A stretch of DNA of 64,000 nucleotides. Origin: Nereocystis luetkeana (taxonomy: Eukaryota; Sar; Phaeophyceae; Laminariales; Laminariaceae). Each line of letters opens with the position of its first letter. Within the stretch, counting starts at the first letter, position 1. The stretch lies in NCBI GenBank assembly GCA_031213475.1, contig JARUPZ010000004.1, forward strand, positions 5,465,169-5,529,168. The letters run 5' to 3'. The notes beneath the pieces are model-generated. The model ran no database searches and had not been told where the DNA came from. It saw only the letters and a program-made list of their open reading frames with translations. Shown in pieces: positions 42,519-53,849 of the stretch. Both the position numbers and the translations under genes were made by a program.

Positions 42519-43885
42519 AGTTGTTGTTGTTGTTGTTCTCACATTAACCCTCTGACGAAGGAGTCCGTGGTCACACACAAGGTGCTGGAGCCCCAGGAAG
42601 ATCCGAAAAACGAAAAAAAATACGAAAAAAAACGAAAATTCGGCTGACTCAACAACCACGAGACGAAGAAAGCGCACACGAGCTAAAACCAATGTGCAAA
42701 CTGAACTAACATGGCCACGGGTATATCCTCTCAACTATAACATAGAGTTACCCCCCGTTCCCACCTCTAACCAACTCGTGGCTGCTGACTACAGCGGATG
42801 CTGTCTGAAGTGCTGCCTGCACCGTACGAAACGCACGGTAGTCGTGAAAACGAAAGAAGAACACACCTGCCTGCTATCTGGAGTGCTGTCAGAGTGAAGA
42901 CTCGCGGATATGCAGTGAAAAAAGGAGCAATCGAACCTTACTACCACACGAATATCAACAATCGCTATCTCTTCCTGGATTGTCTGACACAAAAAAGTGC
43001 AGCACAGCAGTTATGATACCACATCCCTGATAATTGCGTAGGTTATTCCCCATGAAGGGTATACAACTCGTTAAACTACAAAGACCAGTGACGACGTTGT
43101 TAATAGCAAGTACCTGTAGATACTATTCTGCCTCGTGAAAAACAATACCAGGAAAAAACAAACTATGACTGCTTCTCTCGTGATGATATTAATAATGTGC
43201 GCGCAGATCATGGGTCTCCGTGCACCTTCTTCCTGCCGCTCTTCATGGCCGCTTCATCCCATTGGCCCAATCCACCCGCTCCTTTGCGCGTGCACTCGTT
43301 GTCATTCCCTTCCAGTCGATTCCCTTTCTCCGTCATCCTGAAAAACAAAATGCTCCTCGCACTTGCGGTTCTCATCTAAAAAATAAAAATTCTCGCGCAG
43401 GGGGAGGTCAATCCGTCTCTTCCTCGCACGTCGACGCTCAGTCTCCCTCCTCCCTCGTCGTCGAATCCAGCCTCCTACCGGCGCAATGGACTACGCCGTA
43501 GTGTGGCCTGGGGTGGCGCCTCTGCGTACGGACACCTCGATTGAGCATTGCTGCTCTGCCGCAGCTGCCTAAAAAAGACGCGCGAATCGTAGGTCTCCGT
43601 GCCTGACGCACCACGTACGACCCAACTCTACTGCCACCCGAGCCTCGCGGCCACAGGCAGCAGCAAGAAGGTATAACTCCTTGAGGGTGAGTCCGGCCTT
43701 ACACCCGTCAGAAAGACCTACCCCACTCGCTATTACGGGGGACCATAGTTAACAGGACCTATGGTGTACATGAAAACCTATATATTTAACCATTTTTACA
43801 AACAATATTTGGTCCTATTAACTATGGCCCCCCGTAATAGTAGCCTGATAAGGCATGCCTCGCAGCATTCCTTGCCGAGGCAGCG
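42519..43885 (-). mobile_element. LINE-like unit B, third copy, carrying a nested MITE
   Basis: It has the same ends as the palindrome units: (TTG)nTTCTCACATTAA at the left and GAGGCAGCG at the right. It appears inserted in the LINE A 3' UTR and is itself interrupted at 43733 by a TA-target MITE. Its sequence resembles both palindrome arms. Confidence 0.7.
43733..43837. mobile_element. TA-target MITE (TTACGGGGG family), copy 2, with empty site
   Basis: A 105-bp element with ~28-bp inverted ends (TTACGGGGGACCATAGTTAA and its complement), flanked by a TA duplication. The right palindrome arm near 21757 shows the empty site CGCTAGTAGCC. This fits a Tc1/mariner-type non-autonomous element. Confidence 0.82.
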
Positions 43886-44061
43886 AGGGGAACCGAAGGA
43901 TACAAGCGTGGCCGAGACGCGTGGGGCGGACGCACGCCTGCAGCTCCGCGGATGACAGTAATATTGCTGAGGGCGTACAGGTACATACCGGGTAATAAAC
44001 TTTAACTTGAGGCTGTTATTATAGTACGACGACAGCATGTTATACGCCGCAGCACTACGTG

Positions 44062-44158
44062 TTAACCCCTTTAGAACCGCAGTCCCGTTCTGGGGACAAA
44101 CCAGTCAAATTTCAAGTAGTTTTGTCCCCAAACGGGACCGCGGTTCTAAAGGGGTTAA
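44062..44158. mobile_element. piggyBac-like MITE hairpin, copy 12
   Basis: Well preserved, 97 bp, TTAA on both sides. Confidence 0.75.
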
Positions 44159-44384
44159 TAGTACTGCCTAGGGGTGTATTGCAAAAGGCAAAGCATCAAT
44201 ATGTATGTACTGTACGAGGTTTGAGTGAAGAAAACGGAAACCTTTACATACATTCATATCTCATACCTTCTGGTATATACCTATATTTTCTGTTATTGAT
44301 GTCTTTTTCCCTGGCGAGTACATACATGGCGACCGCCCGCTCCCCGGTCCCTGTCATTCTGTGCGTCGGCCGCGTTACATTTTG

Positions 44385-44757
44385 GGTGTGTGTGTTGTTC
44401 ACATTAAACCGTTCTTTCTACCCGTCGACATCCAGCACAACCAGTGTCCGTGCCGATTCTCCAATCCTAGAAGAGATACAAGTTATGTGGTCACAAAGCT
44501 ACGCTACAGAGATACTACGTCGCCACGTGTGCAGTACGCACTGCAGTGGGCAATGCAAAGCCATGTCATCATATTATTTGGAGGCAGCCGAATTTCGGGG
44601 GGGGGGTTGTTTTTCGGATCTTCCTAGGGCTTCAGCACCTTTTTAGTGTGACCACGGACTCCTTCGTCAGAGAGTTAATGTGAGAACAACAACAACAACA
44701 ACAACAACAACACCTAGATACGACAGGCACGACATACGCAATCTATGAAATTTGGGT
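44385..44757 (-). mobile_element. LINE family A 3' end, split by a family B fragment
   Basis: It matches the LINE A terminus at 44391-44575 and again at 44715-44757 (TAGATACGACAGGCACGAC). The break holds an unrelated insert. Confidence 0.7.
44576..44714 (+). mobile_element. LINE-like unit B, 140-bp 5'-truncated insertion
   Basis: It contains the unit B 3' end (TTTTTCGGATCTTCCTAGGG through GAGTTAATGTGAGAACAACA), with a tail of about nine AAC units. It is inserted inside LINE A 3' UTR sequence. Extreme 5' truncation fits target-primed reverse transcription. Confidence 0.75.
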
Positions 44758-46159
44758 TAATACGTGTGACCCTACGTTCTTGTTTTTTGCGTTTTTAGGT
44801 CGGATCTTATCCAATTTATTATTAAGTTGATTATATGACTGTTTACCGAGGCTTCGGGGTATATCCTATTAATATATGATCGTGTTTCCTAAACTCATGT
44901 CTTATGGGGCCTGTTTGGTAGAAAAAAAGTTCCTCCGAGATTTTATCACTCATGAAATTCGATGAAATTTTTTTCTTTTGGCCGCCTTTTCTGGCCGACT
45001 CTGAAAACTTAGTGATAAAATTTGCTTTTGCACAAGACCTCGCGATGGCATTATTTATTTTTGTCTAGATTCTGGACTGGGTTCATGACGGGTCAAGGCG
45101 CTACGTGCTTGGTTTCGCTTGTACATAGCTGGGCTCCAACACTTATGCATCGGCCATCACGGAGAGGGAGGGCATCAGTACCTTGGCCACCATCGTGTCC
45201 CTTGCGGCCGCCCAACTGCAGCTGCTCTAGGCAAAATAACTTTGGAAACGAATAGGACGAGCCTACAGCAGCAGGATCAAAACAATCTAACGGTTTTTTT
45301 CTGACTACGACCGCCGCAAGCAGCTCATGCACCGCGAGGGCGAGAACTCCTTGATGGTCCAGCGACTAGCAAATCCCTTACGCAGCTCCCCAGGGGGGTC
45401 CACATTCCGTTGCTTCCCTCGAGGAGCTGGCGGTGAAGGTTGATCGCCCAACCCGGCGTGACCGACTCTCGTTCGTGTCGTGGTCCACGTGGGGTTCAAA
45501 ATGTCGGTTCTGTTTTGTTTTTTTAGTTTTCCCATGAGAAATAAAACCAAAATCCCGACAAGACAGCACACGGCGCACCGACCTGGTGTGGCTTTTTGCC
45601 GGTGGAAATCCAACTTGTTGCCTTTTTTCAATCACTCAAAAAAAAACGCGTCAGACCCACAGCCGTATGACGGTTCTGTTGGCCTTTTTCGTTTGGTACG
45701 TCGGTCTGTCCGTCTGTCTGTCTCTGTCCCCTTTAAGTCGGTTGTCGCGTCATCCTTGGCCCACCAACCAGATATTTTAGGATTCGTTTTTTGTTTGGCA
45801 TCAGCTCTCTGTCTCCACCATTCGCCTGTCTTCTTGCATTCCGTCTGTTTTTTTTCGTGACGTCCTAATGTTTCGCAGGACTACTGAATCAGATAAATGT
45901 ACGAGTACCAGGAAACAACAGGAACCAACCTCGTCATCGGGATTCTGCCTGTGCCCTGCGCCCTGAGCGCGCGTGTTCGCTTCGGCGTTCTGACTTTTAC
46001 GTGATTCCCTTTTTATATTATGGTCTTCTTTCTTTTATCTCTTTCTTTGTGTGTTGCTGTGGTTTTCGTCATTGTTTTTGTCAAGTAAGTGCATGTGAAT
46101 CTATTTTCTGCTTTCTACTGAGCGCGAATACAAGGAGGGGCAAAATATCGATCACTTAC

Positions 46160-46421
46160 TGTTGATTGATCTCTAAAGGTATAGACGCAGCTGGCACGGG
46201 AACGCGTGGTTGCTCCAGACAATATCACGGAACTCATCTTATATTATACATCCGAGCTGTCGAGCTGACTCGCCTCCTATGGAGCTACATCTAACGAGTG
46301 GTATTGGTGGGGTACACGTTACCCCGACATCCCAATACCCTACCACCAGAATCCCTGTTCAGCATGGAACTCCTCAATCTACGATGGATCTTACGGATCG
46401 TGTTCTTGAGCACAGTCAACA
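46160..46421 (+). repeat. left LTR
   Basis: 262 bp, TGTTGA...TCAACA, matching the right LTR base for base as far as I can read. Confidence 0.85.
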
Positions 46422-46715
46422 TCCCCCCTGCTCACTATACACGACCGTACTCCAATATCCCCCCAGGTCGGTAACACTGTACACGACCCTACCAATGTCC
46501 CCCCTGTTCCGGTGCATGACAAGGCACGAAATAGCAGGGTTGATATATCGCAATATCCAATTCACCTCATACCAAACTCAGAAACTCAAAAATCCAATCT
46601 GCAACTCAAAAATCAAATCCTCGAATCAACACTCAAATCCTCAAATCATTGTTCAACGATCAAATCCAAAGCCTCTCTGTTCCATTGCAAACATATAAAA
46701 ATACCGAAATCCAAT

Positions 46716-46765
46716 GCCAGGTAAAACGGCATTCTTCTCGGATTCAGCCAGGTAAAACGGCATTT
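46716..46765. repeat. short direct repeat in the LTR element interior
   Basis: The stretch GCCAGGTAAAACGGCATT occurs twice, 32 bp apart. Confidence 0.8.
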
Positions 46766-48011
46766 TCCGCGGAATTGATTCAAATATATCAGTGTCTCTT
46801 CAGTCCTACCGACCTAGTCCTACCGACCTCTCTCAATTTCCGAATACTATCCAGACCTTCCCTTGTCGGAAAACATTTTCATGTGGACCGCACACGCCCC
46901 CAGGCGCTTCCTAGTCTCACTTCAGCCTTGTCAAAAACCTAAATCACAAGTATCATCAGAAAAATACCACAGGAGTGGTCATGCCAATCAAAATAAAATC
47001 AGGTCAAGAAACTTAATGCCAGAGATCGCGAGGAACCCCGTTCCTCCGGACAAGAGTCTCCCCTTATCCCCTACTCCCGCCATAGATACACAGATCGCGA
47101 CGGTAATGCGAGATAGCACATAGGTTTCCCCACTAGAAAATTATTTGACGTTGCGACCACTCGGAAAATACCAAAAACTCTCGTGGAATCCAAATCGACC
47201 GGAAACACAATTCAAAAACAAAAAACAATGAAATCATTCATTCAGATTCACAGGCAATCACATTTCATTAGAAACCACCCCGATGCCCCAGACACTACTG
47301 CTGTTGCCTCCGCCGCGGCTGCCTCTCCGTCCGGTCTCGTGGCGTCGCCGCAGCTCGGGTCATCCAGCTTATCCTCCTGGGTGAATCAAACGTCGCCTCC
47401 GCAGTAATGACCCGACACACACAAGGGATGGGGCGTGCAATCGAGCGATTAGGTCTGCATTGGGTACTTTGCTTTTCCCATGTGTTAACAGCTTTCCAAC
47501 TCCTCTTTACCATTAAAGTTTCAAATGCGACTGTAAATAAACAGATGCTTGTCAACGAGAATATCTGGTCCCACATCAAATCCATGTATTCCTCGACCAC
47601 TACATATACCCGGATGTTTCTCTTTCCATTCTACTTCTGCTGCTGTACTCTTATTGAATATTACCCCGTTCGCATACGAGCATCTCGCCTTTTGGTACGT
47701 ATCAAGAAACATGGGTGGTCCTACACATCAACTCAAAAACTTAAAAACGAGATGTCCGCGTATGAAGATCTAAATATGTGGAATGCCGCAAACTAACGGA
47801 GTCTCAACTAACGTGTTGCTGTACGTAGTTGGGCTCAAGGGTTCAACACATACATAGATGCTCAGACAAAACTGTAACCTGCATCTCATGCCCATATTTG
47901 CCCAACTAGGTAACAGTGATCTCCGTGGCCCTCCCCTCGGCAAACGCTACTGGTGTCTGGAGGCACACTATCATAATCATTCGTATTGTCTCCAGCGCGC
48001 ACGCTCGAAAA

Positions 48012-48140
48012 GCACAAATTACGAAATTCGGCGAGATTCGAACCCCCGACCCACCCTCGGGAATTATACAGCACTACCTGCTAGACCACTCATTCCGCGT
48101 AACTTAGAAGGAATGGACCACTGAGCTACTCAGTCACTGC
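48012..48140 (-). ncRNA. tRNA-like sequence inside the LTR element
   Basis: On the minus strand GGTCTAGCAGGTAGTGCTG (box-A-like) is followed by GGGGGTTCGAATC (box-B consensus) at 48034-48046. A second box-A-like TAGCTCAGTGGT lies just upstream. The T-stem has mismatches and the acceptor stem does not close cleanly, so it is more likely a tRNA relic or SINE head than a working tRNA. Confidence 0.4.
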
Positions 48141-49249
48141 TAGATGGGGGGGAAAAGGGTTGGATAGCGAAGAGCTGAAAGACGATACGTTTTTACGCCA
48201 TATAAAATGAACGCCATGCATCGGTCGCAGGCATACAGCAGTATGAATATCATAACGAAATTCTTCATTGTTCATTCTTCAATAGTTGCATAAAATACAG
48301 ACAGATGCTTGTACCAGATACAACTTGACATTGTGGTGCTCCGCAGGCCGAGCAACGCGATGGGCATGACAGTCCTGTGCTGGGCAAACAACTCAATAAA
48401 AAAAACATCCAGCATCAGCGCGTATCGGCTTCCATGCTCAGTACATCAATGCAACTTAACTCGGCGCCAACTTTGTGCACTTGTCTTCGATACTTCATTC
48501 TCCCCCGAATTCTCAGCCACAACGCGAATTTTACGCTTTCGCATATACTTTACTTTCATCTCGTACAAGTACTCGCACTCGCATCGATGCCCAACCAGAG
48601 CCCTCGACCAGTCAACTATAAAACAGACAGACGTCATTGTCCTGCAATCGTCTACATAATAACTTCAGTGAGGGAAGCTATATACGAACACGTCTGTGCA
48701 TCTCATTCTAATTCCAACATTCTCAATTCTCAATCGCAATGTTCGGATATTATCTACCACTCTTAAATCGATATAAAATCAATCTAAAAACGGAAATTAC
48801 CGACAGCAAACAATCAACAAAGTCAAACGTGCCTGTTGCGGACGTAAGTCCTTGCTGGTGGCGCCTCGGTCTCTTCTCTTTCACCCTCTCTCGCTGGGGG
48901 CAGTGCATCCTGTCGCGCCCGTGCGCTGATCCCGAACAGCAGATGCAGATTCCCCCCCCTGCGCCCATCCTCACTCTCCTTCATCTCCTTCCTCGGGGGC
49001 AACGTCCCCCCTCCATCAACCACCTGCGGGCGCTGTGTTTCAGCAGTCCAGGAAAACGATTTTGCCCAAAACACTTTCAGCTTCCACCCGCGGTCTCCAC
49101 CTTCCACCCTGCTCCTCCCGGCGATACACATACTCGTCCTTCACCCTGTCATATATCCTTATTAATTTCTACTTCTACTTCGCCAGCGCTAAACGAACCC
49201 ACAGATAGATTCAGGCAGACACCTGGCTCTCCTGGGGTGTTGCAGCATC

Positions 49250-49345
49250 CACGGTAACGCGGCGGTCGAGACGACGGCGGCGGCAGCGGCGGTAGCGAAG
49301 ACGGCGGTTGCGGCGGCGGTGGTGACGGCGGCGGCGATGACGGTG
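49250..49345. repeat. GGC/GAC trinucleotide-rich tract
   Basis: Imperfect GGC, GAC and GGT triplets in the interior of the LTR element. Confidence 0.8.
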
Positions 49346-49765
49346 GTTGCTGCGTGCGCTTCATCGTCGCAACAGGCGCAGCAGTCCTCTGACTGCTGCT
49401 GTTGCGACGGTGCTACTGGAGGTGCTGTTGCCCCTACAACTGCTGCTCTCCAGAGCCTTCGCCACCAGTGCCAAGCGAATCTACCAGGTCCGGCTCAAAC
49501 TTGGCCCTGCTGGGATCGCTGCTGCTTCTGGTGCGGCATCTTCTTCCTCTTCTCTTACGTCCTTTCCACCAGGACTTCGATCCTCTCCGGGATCATCCGC
49601 AGCAGCAGCTTCTCTACATGCATATACATGCATATTCTACTAATTTCCCACGTTGGCTTCCAGACTAGACACGTCATCTAAACCAGACAAGCCGGAAGGT
49701 TCCCACCTCTCTAGGTTGGCCTGGGCCACGCTTGCCAATAGAAGATCACCGGTTCTTCACTAGTG

Positions 49766-50027
49766 TGTTGATTGATCTCTAAAGGTATAGACGCAGCTGG
49801 CACGGGAACGCGTGGTTGCTCCAGACAATATCACGGAACTCATCTTATATTATACATCCGAGCTGTCGAGCTGACTCGCCTCCTATGGAGCTACATCTAA
49901 CGAGTGGTATTGGTGGGGTACACGTTACCCCGACATCCCAATACCCTACCACCAGAATCCCTGTTCAGCATGGAACTCCTCAATCTACGATGGATCTTAC
50001 GGATCGTGTTCTTGAGCACAGTCAACA
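49766..50027 (+). repeat. right LTR
   Basis: Second 262-bp copy, followed directly by the CTTAC duplication. Confidence 0.85.
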
Positions 50028-51702
50028 CTTACCCAGCCAAGGGTAATCCTTATATACAACACCCCCCCCCCCCCCCCCCCCCCCTCTCTCAACCTCTGAA
50101 CGGCGGGATATTTTTACCGTACCGGATACGGTCGTACATACGCTTGACCCAAACGCTTTGTTGTAATACCCGGGAACTATTGATAGGGAATCTGTGTCTT
50201 AAGGGACCGCACGCGCAGCAAGCGTGCCAAATATAAAAAAAGTTCGAGGTGAGATTCATACCCATGTCCTCGACGACGTCAACTATCAAGGTGTCTTACG
50301 GTGGTAATCGAAGGATCCGAGGGGTTTCCAGAAGTGGACACGGCATGTAGGGGAGGGGGGTAATGCGAATTGAACCCGAAAACTGTTGGGAGATGGCTCA
50401 GGCGTACGCTCCGCAAGCGGGGTGGAACGACGGGAATGCAAGCGGAAGTCTTTGCAACGAGCTAAAGAGCTTGAGCGTGGGAATGAATGAGTGCCGGACG
50501 GCCTATTGCCCTGTTTGTTCTGATAACGAAATAATTCATGATGTTTCGGAGTGTAAGTATATCTGAGCAGCCTTTCGAGGAACATAAGGTATATACCCGC
50601 CGGAAAGCCCGACGATACTACGCCATCACGCATGACACGCATACCACTCGACTCTTTGACATGGTGTCAAAATCCGTTGGCATAGTCTGTGCCTGCCAAC
50701 ACCGCGGAGCGATTCAAGAGAACCCGCTGGGTAGACTCTCGATTCTATGTTTTTCCTGCGGATTGGTGTTTCTCTTGGTCGTTGATATCGCGGCTACTTG
50801 TCGAGTTGTTTTCCGGGTTTGTGAGGGGTTTCTTGGGGTCTTTCCGTTTTTTCGGCTCTTCTCTTACTGGGTAGCCTCGTACCTGGTATCTCTGAATACA
50901 CCACGGCTACTGAGTAGCGACGCCACTAACTAGACAAACACTGTACTCATGAACGGGACATGGTAGAGTGGGCAATCGCCCACGGTTGCCTCTGGCGTCC
51001 GGCGGACTTGCTCCCCGTCCGCGTGTCGCTCGGTGCAATGGCGCCCAAGTTTCCACACGAATATGATAGTACATTATTGACGGAGGGTGGCAACCGCAGG
51101 GCCGATGGCTATCCCCGAATCAGTAATCTGTGCTCTGAGAGAGGTGTAGCACGAGTGAACGAGGGCTGGGTCAACCCCCTCCCGCAGAGGGCTGCGTGAT
51201 AGGAGTCGTTCAGCAGATTCCGGAGTCTCACAGATCCGGTTTGCACGAGTACGTAGTCTCACGCGCACCTCACACGCGTCCAACGGAGTCGTGTTCAATT
51301 GATTCATCCGTTATCCCGTGCATCGAATAAATTTTCTGCGACGTATTGTGGCCCCAAGCCCTCTCTGGTTGGTTCACAGGGAGGCGAGGTTTCTCTCGGC
51401 GCCATATATATGCCGGATTCGAGCCAAAAACGCCTATAGAGCAATCACAGCGAAAACAGCAGTAGTAGTGAACCCTAGCTTTGAGCAACGACTCCGACGT
51501 TGCGTGCAGCGGAGAGATCTTCACTGAGACCGTCGTTCAGAGGAACGTTCGGGAGGTCACGATCGGTTCGCACCACGGACTTCAACCGGGACCGCGGCCG
51601 GACACCACGTGGTGTCTTGCGGCTGCACGCCGTGGGAGGTTTAGTGTGGGTGAATGAGAGCTGACTTCGTCCCCCCGCGAGGGGTTTGTGGCTGACGCGT
51701 CG

Positions 51703-51800
51703 TTAACCCCTAGAGAACCGCAGTCCCGTTTTTGGGACAAAAGTACTTGAAGTTTGAGTGGTTTGTCCCCAAACCGGGACTGCGGTTCTAAAAGGGTTAA
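51703..51800. mobile_element. piggyBac-like MITE hairpin, copy 13
   Basis: 98 bp with TTAA at both ends and intact arms. Confidence 0.75.
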
Positions 51801-52803
51801 GCAGAGGTAAACTTCTTGACGAGATGTGGGCGAGTAAAGCAGCCCCACACACTCCTTTCGTGTGTTCACAGCAGGTCTGTTAGTGGATGGGCGAATCCTT
51901 CAGTCTGCCGCGGCACTTAGCCTTTTTTCTTGTGCACAGCGCCCACCCCTCGTCACATTTATTTGAGCTTTGTATACTCAGGCGAGGGAGGGGGGGGGTT
52001 AGTCGCGACTCCCAGTTAGAAACAGTAATGGCCCCCATACGGATCACACTAAGTCACACATACCGGGTCGTGTAAAGCAAATGGATAAGACAGCACCCAA
52101 GCAGCGAACCACACACTTATTTAATAATACACGCCCCGTATTAAATACGACAATACGTTATACAACAAAATACCTATTACGCTGTCCAGCTATTAATACG
52201 AAGCGAGGCAACCCTCGCACACGACACATGGGACTAGCCCCCTTCGGCGCCAGAGGGGCACCGAGGGAAAAAGGGCAGGGAGGTGAGAGATATCGGTGAA
52301 AGGCCGTACCGCCGGTTCGCTCGTCAAATGGCCAGCAGAGAAACGCAGGGGGGCGAGAAGAGACGAGAAAGAAACGCTTCTGACGGCACCACCTACCGCA
52401 TGAACGTCGCTAGACCCGTCCACAAGTTGCATATTTCCCATTCATGATCGATGCCCGATCACTTATGGAAGCGCTTGCAGTCGTACGGGAACCCGCAACG
52501 TGCGAGATGCCTTATCTCAGTAAGTATCTACTATACTGCCGCAAGTACGGGTCGCTGCCGCTCGCTCGTTAGAGTGATTCCATTTTTGACGGTGATGTAG
52601 ATAGGCAGGAAGTCATGCTCGGGGTTCTTCCGTGTACGCATCGACCGTACAGGGGTGATAAGGCTCGGCGTGTTTTTTCAATGTTCGTTGGGAAAACCAG
52701 TTAACCGCGTGTGCGGTCGATCATTTCACTTAGTAGTGTAGAAATTTACCAGTATGATGGGCAATTTTTTAACCTCGTCCAGTGTTACACTTTTTCTCTG
52801 ACA

Positions 52804-53108
52804 CATACCGGCATGTTGTACGAAATTTCAACACTGGCTACGTAGTGCTGCATTTACAATATTGTACCGGCAGGCTGTACGAACATTCAACGACGTAAAA
52901 CTAATGTGTGGAGAACTTGTTAGCCGGGTGTGTGTGCGATCTAGGGGTTCATTTCTGCTTTCATGAAACCGGCAAACGTCCGGTGTCGTACGTCTCCTCT
53001 GACCTATACCGGCGTGCTGTACGGAATTTCGAGCACCTTGGGCTGCACTGCTTCAACCGTACCGGTATGCTGTACGAGCACTCAACTACGCACCGGTGTG
53101 CTGCACAT
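52804..53108. repeat. dispersed degenerate repeat of TACCGGCRTGCTGTACGA
   Basis: Five copies of a ~25-bp motif (ACCGG, then TGCTGTACGA, usually followed by TTCAAC or CTCAAC) occur at irregular spacing near 52806, 52864, 53007, 53058 and 53091. Confidence 0.6.
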
Positions 53109-53849
53109 TGTTTTGCCTGTTTTAACAATGTCCCGTATTGCCTGTTCCGAGTGTAACGGAAAAATCGCCACATCGTGGCGACTACCCATGCACATATTTC
53201 CACCAATACCCAGCATTGCCCGCTCGCAGTGCCGTCTTCCCTGCTGTGCCTCCACACTTCCCATCCGGGGCCGCAGCTTGGAACCGGGACTGCCACGTTT
53301 GCGATGCCGTGTTACCTCACCTCCGCCGGGACTGGCAAATGCGCAAAAATTATAGTGTTCCCCTGTAATGCGCGATTCTATCGTTTATACTAATTTTAAC
53401 ACGGTACCTGCAATAATTTCCAGATCTTTAAAGATGTGCCGAACTGTACATAGATAGGTTTTTTTGTATTGTTATAGTGAGCTGATGCGGCCTAATTGAA
53501 GTCGGGTTTAGGGTTGGTCTGACAGGTTCGAGGAATTAGTATTTAGTCAAGGCATATTCATGGTAAGCATCCTATTAGCATACCTTTGCGTAGATACGCC
53601 CCTACGGATACAGCATACTCGTGCTCTCCCTTTCGTAGCTATTGCACAAAAGGGGGGCGGTGAGTATGGTATGTTCTGATCAGCTGCATCACCAAGACGT
53701 TTCATGGCGCGGATCGCTTAACTCTTGCCTGACTCGACCGCCGTGTAACCCGTGGGGTGCGCGCCAGCAGTTGGTGGGTACGCTTCGTTGTTAGGTAAGG
53801 CACTACTGACCACGTCGCCGTTCCTCGCCTCTCTTGATCTAACGACAGG

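Larger units (their letters stand above)
40245..46154. other. repeat-rich intergenic region upstream of the tyrosinase gene
   Basis: It contains MITEs, SINE pieces, a minisatellite, LINE fragments and a nested TA-MITE, each listed separately. The remainder, especially 44760-46150, shows GC-rich patches (45100-45480) and a GTCT microsatellite (45703-45727). I see no gene I can name there. Confidence 0.5.
46155..50032 (+). mobile_element. young non-autonomous LTR retrotransposon
   Basis: Two 262-bp direct repeats (46160-46421 and 49766-50027) appear identical. They begin TGTTGA and end TCAACA, and a CTTAC target duplication flanks the whole. The 3.3 kb interior has no recognisable capsid, protease, reverse transcriptase or integrase, so it is a TRIM/LARD-like non-autonomous element mobilised by others. 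LTR identity implies a recent insertion. I cannot identify a clear primer-binding site or polypurine tract. Orientation is arbitrary. Confidence 0.82.
50033..53800. other. no supported gene
   Basis: It contains a C-run (about 50064-50085), one MITE and the short degenerate repeats at 52.8-53.1 kb. The open frames, including 50363-50566 and 51318-51527, show no domain I recognise. Confidence 0.45.

Noticed and set aside
45300-45480. GC-rich stretch reading DYDRRKQLMHREGENSLMVQ, possible exon
   Set aside because: It looks protein-like, but I found no convincing acceptor, no continuing exons and no family resemblance, so I did not call it.
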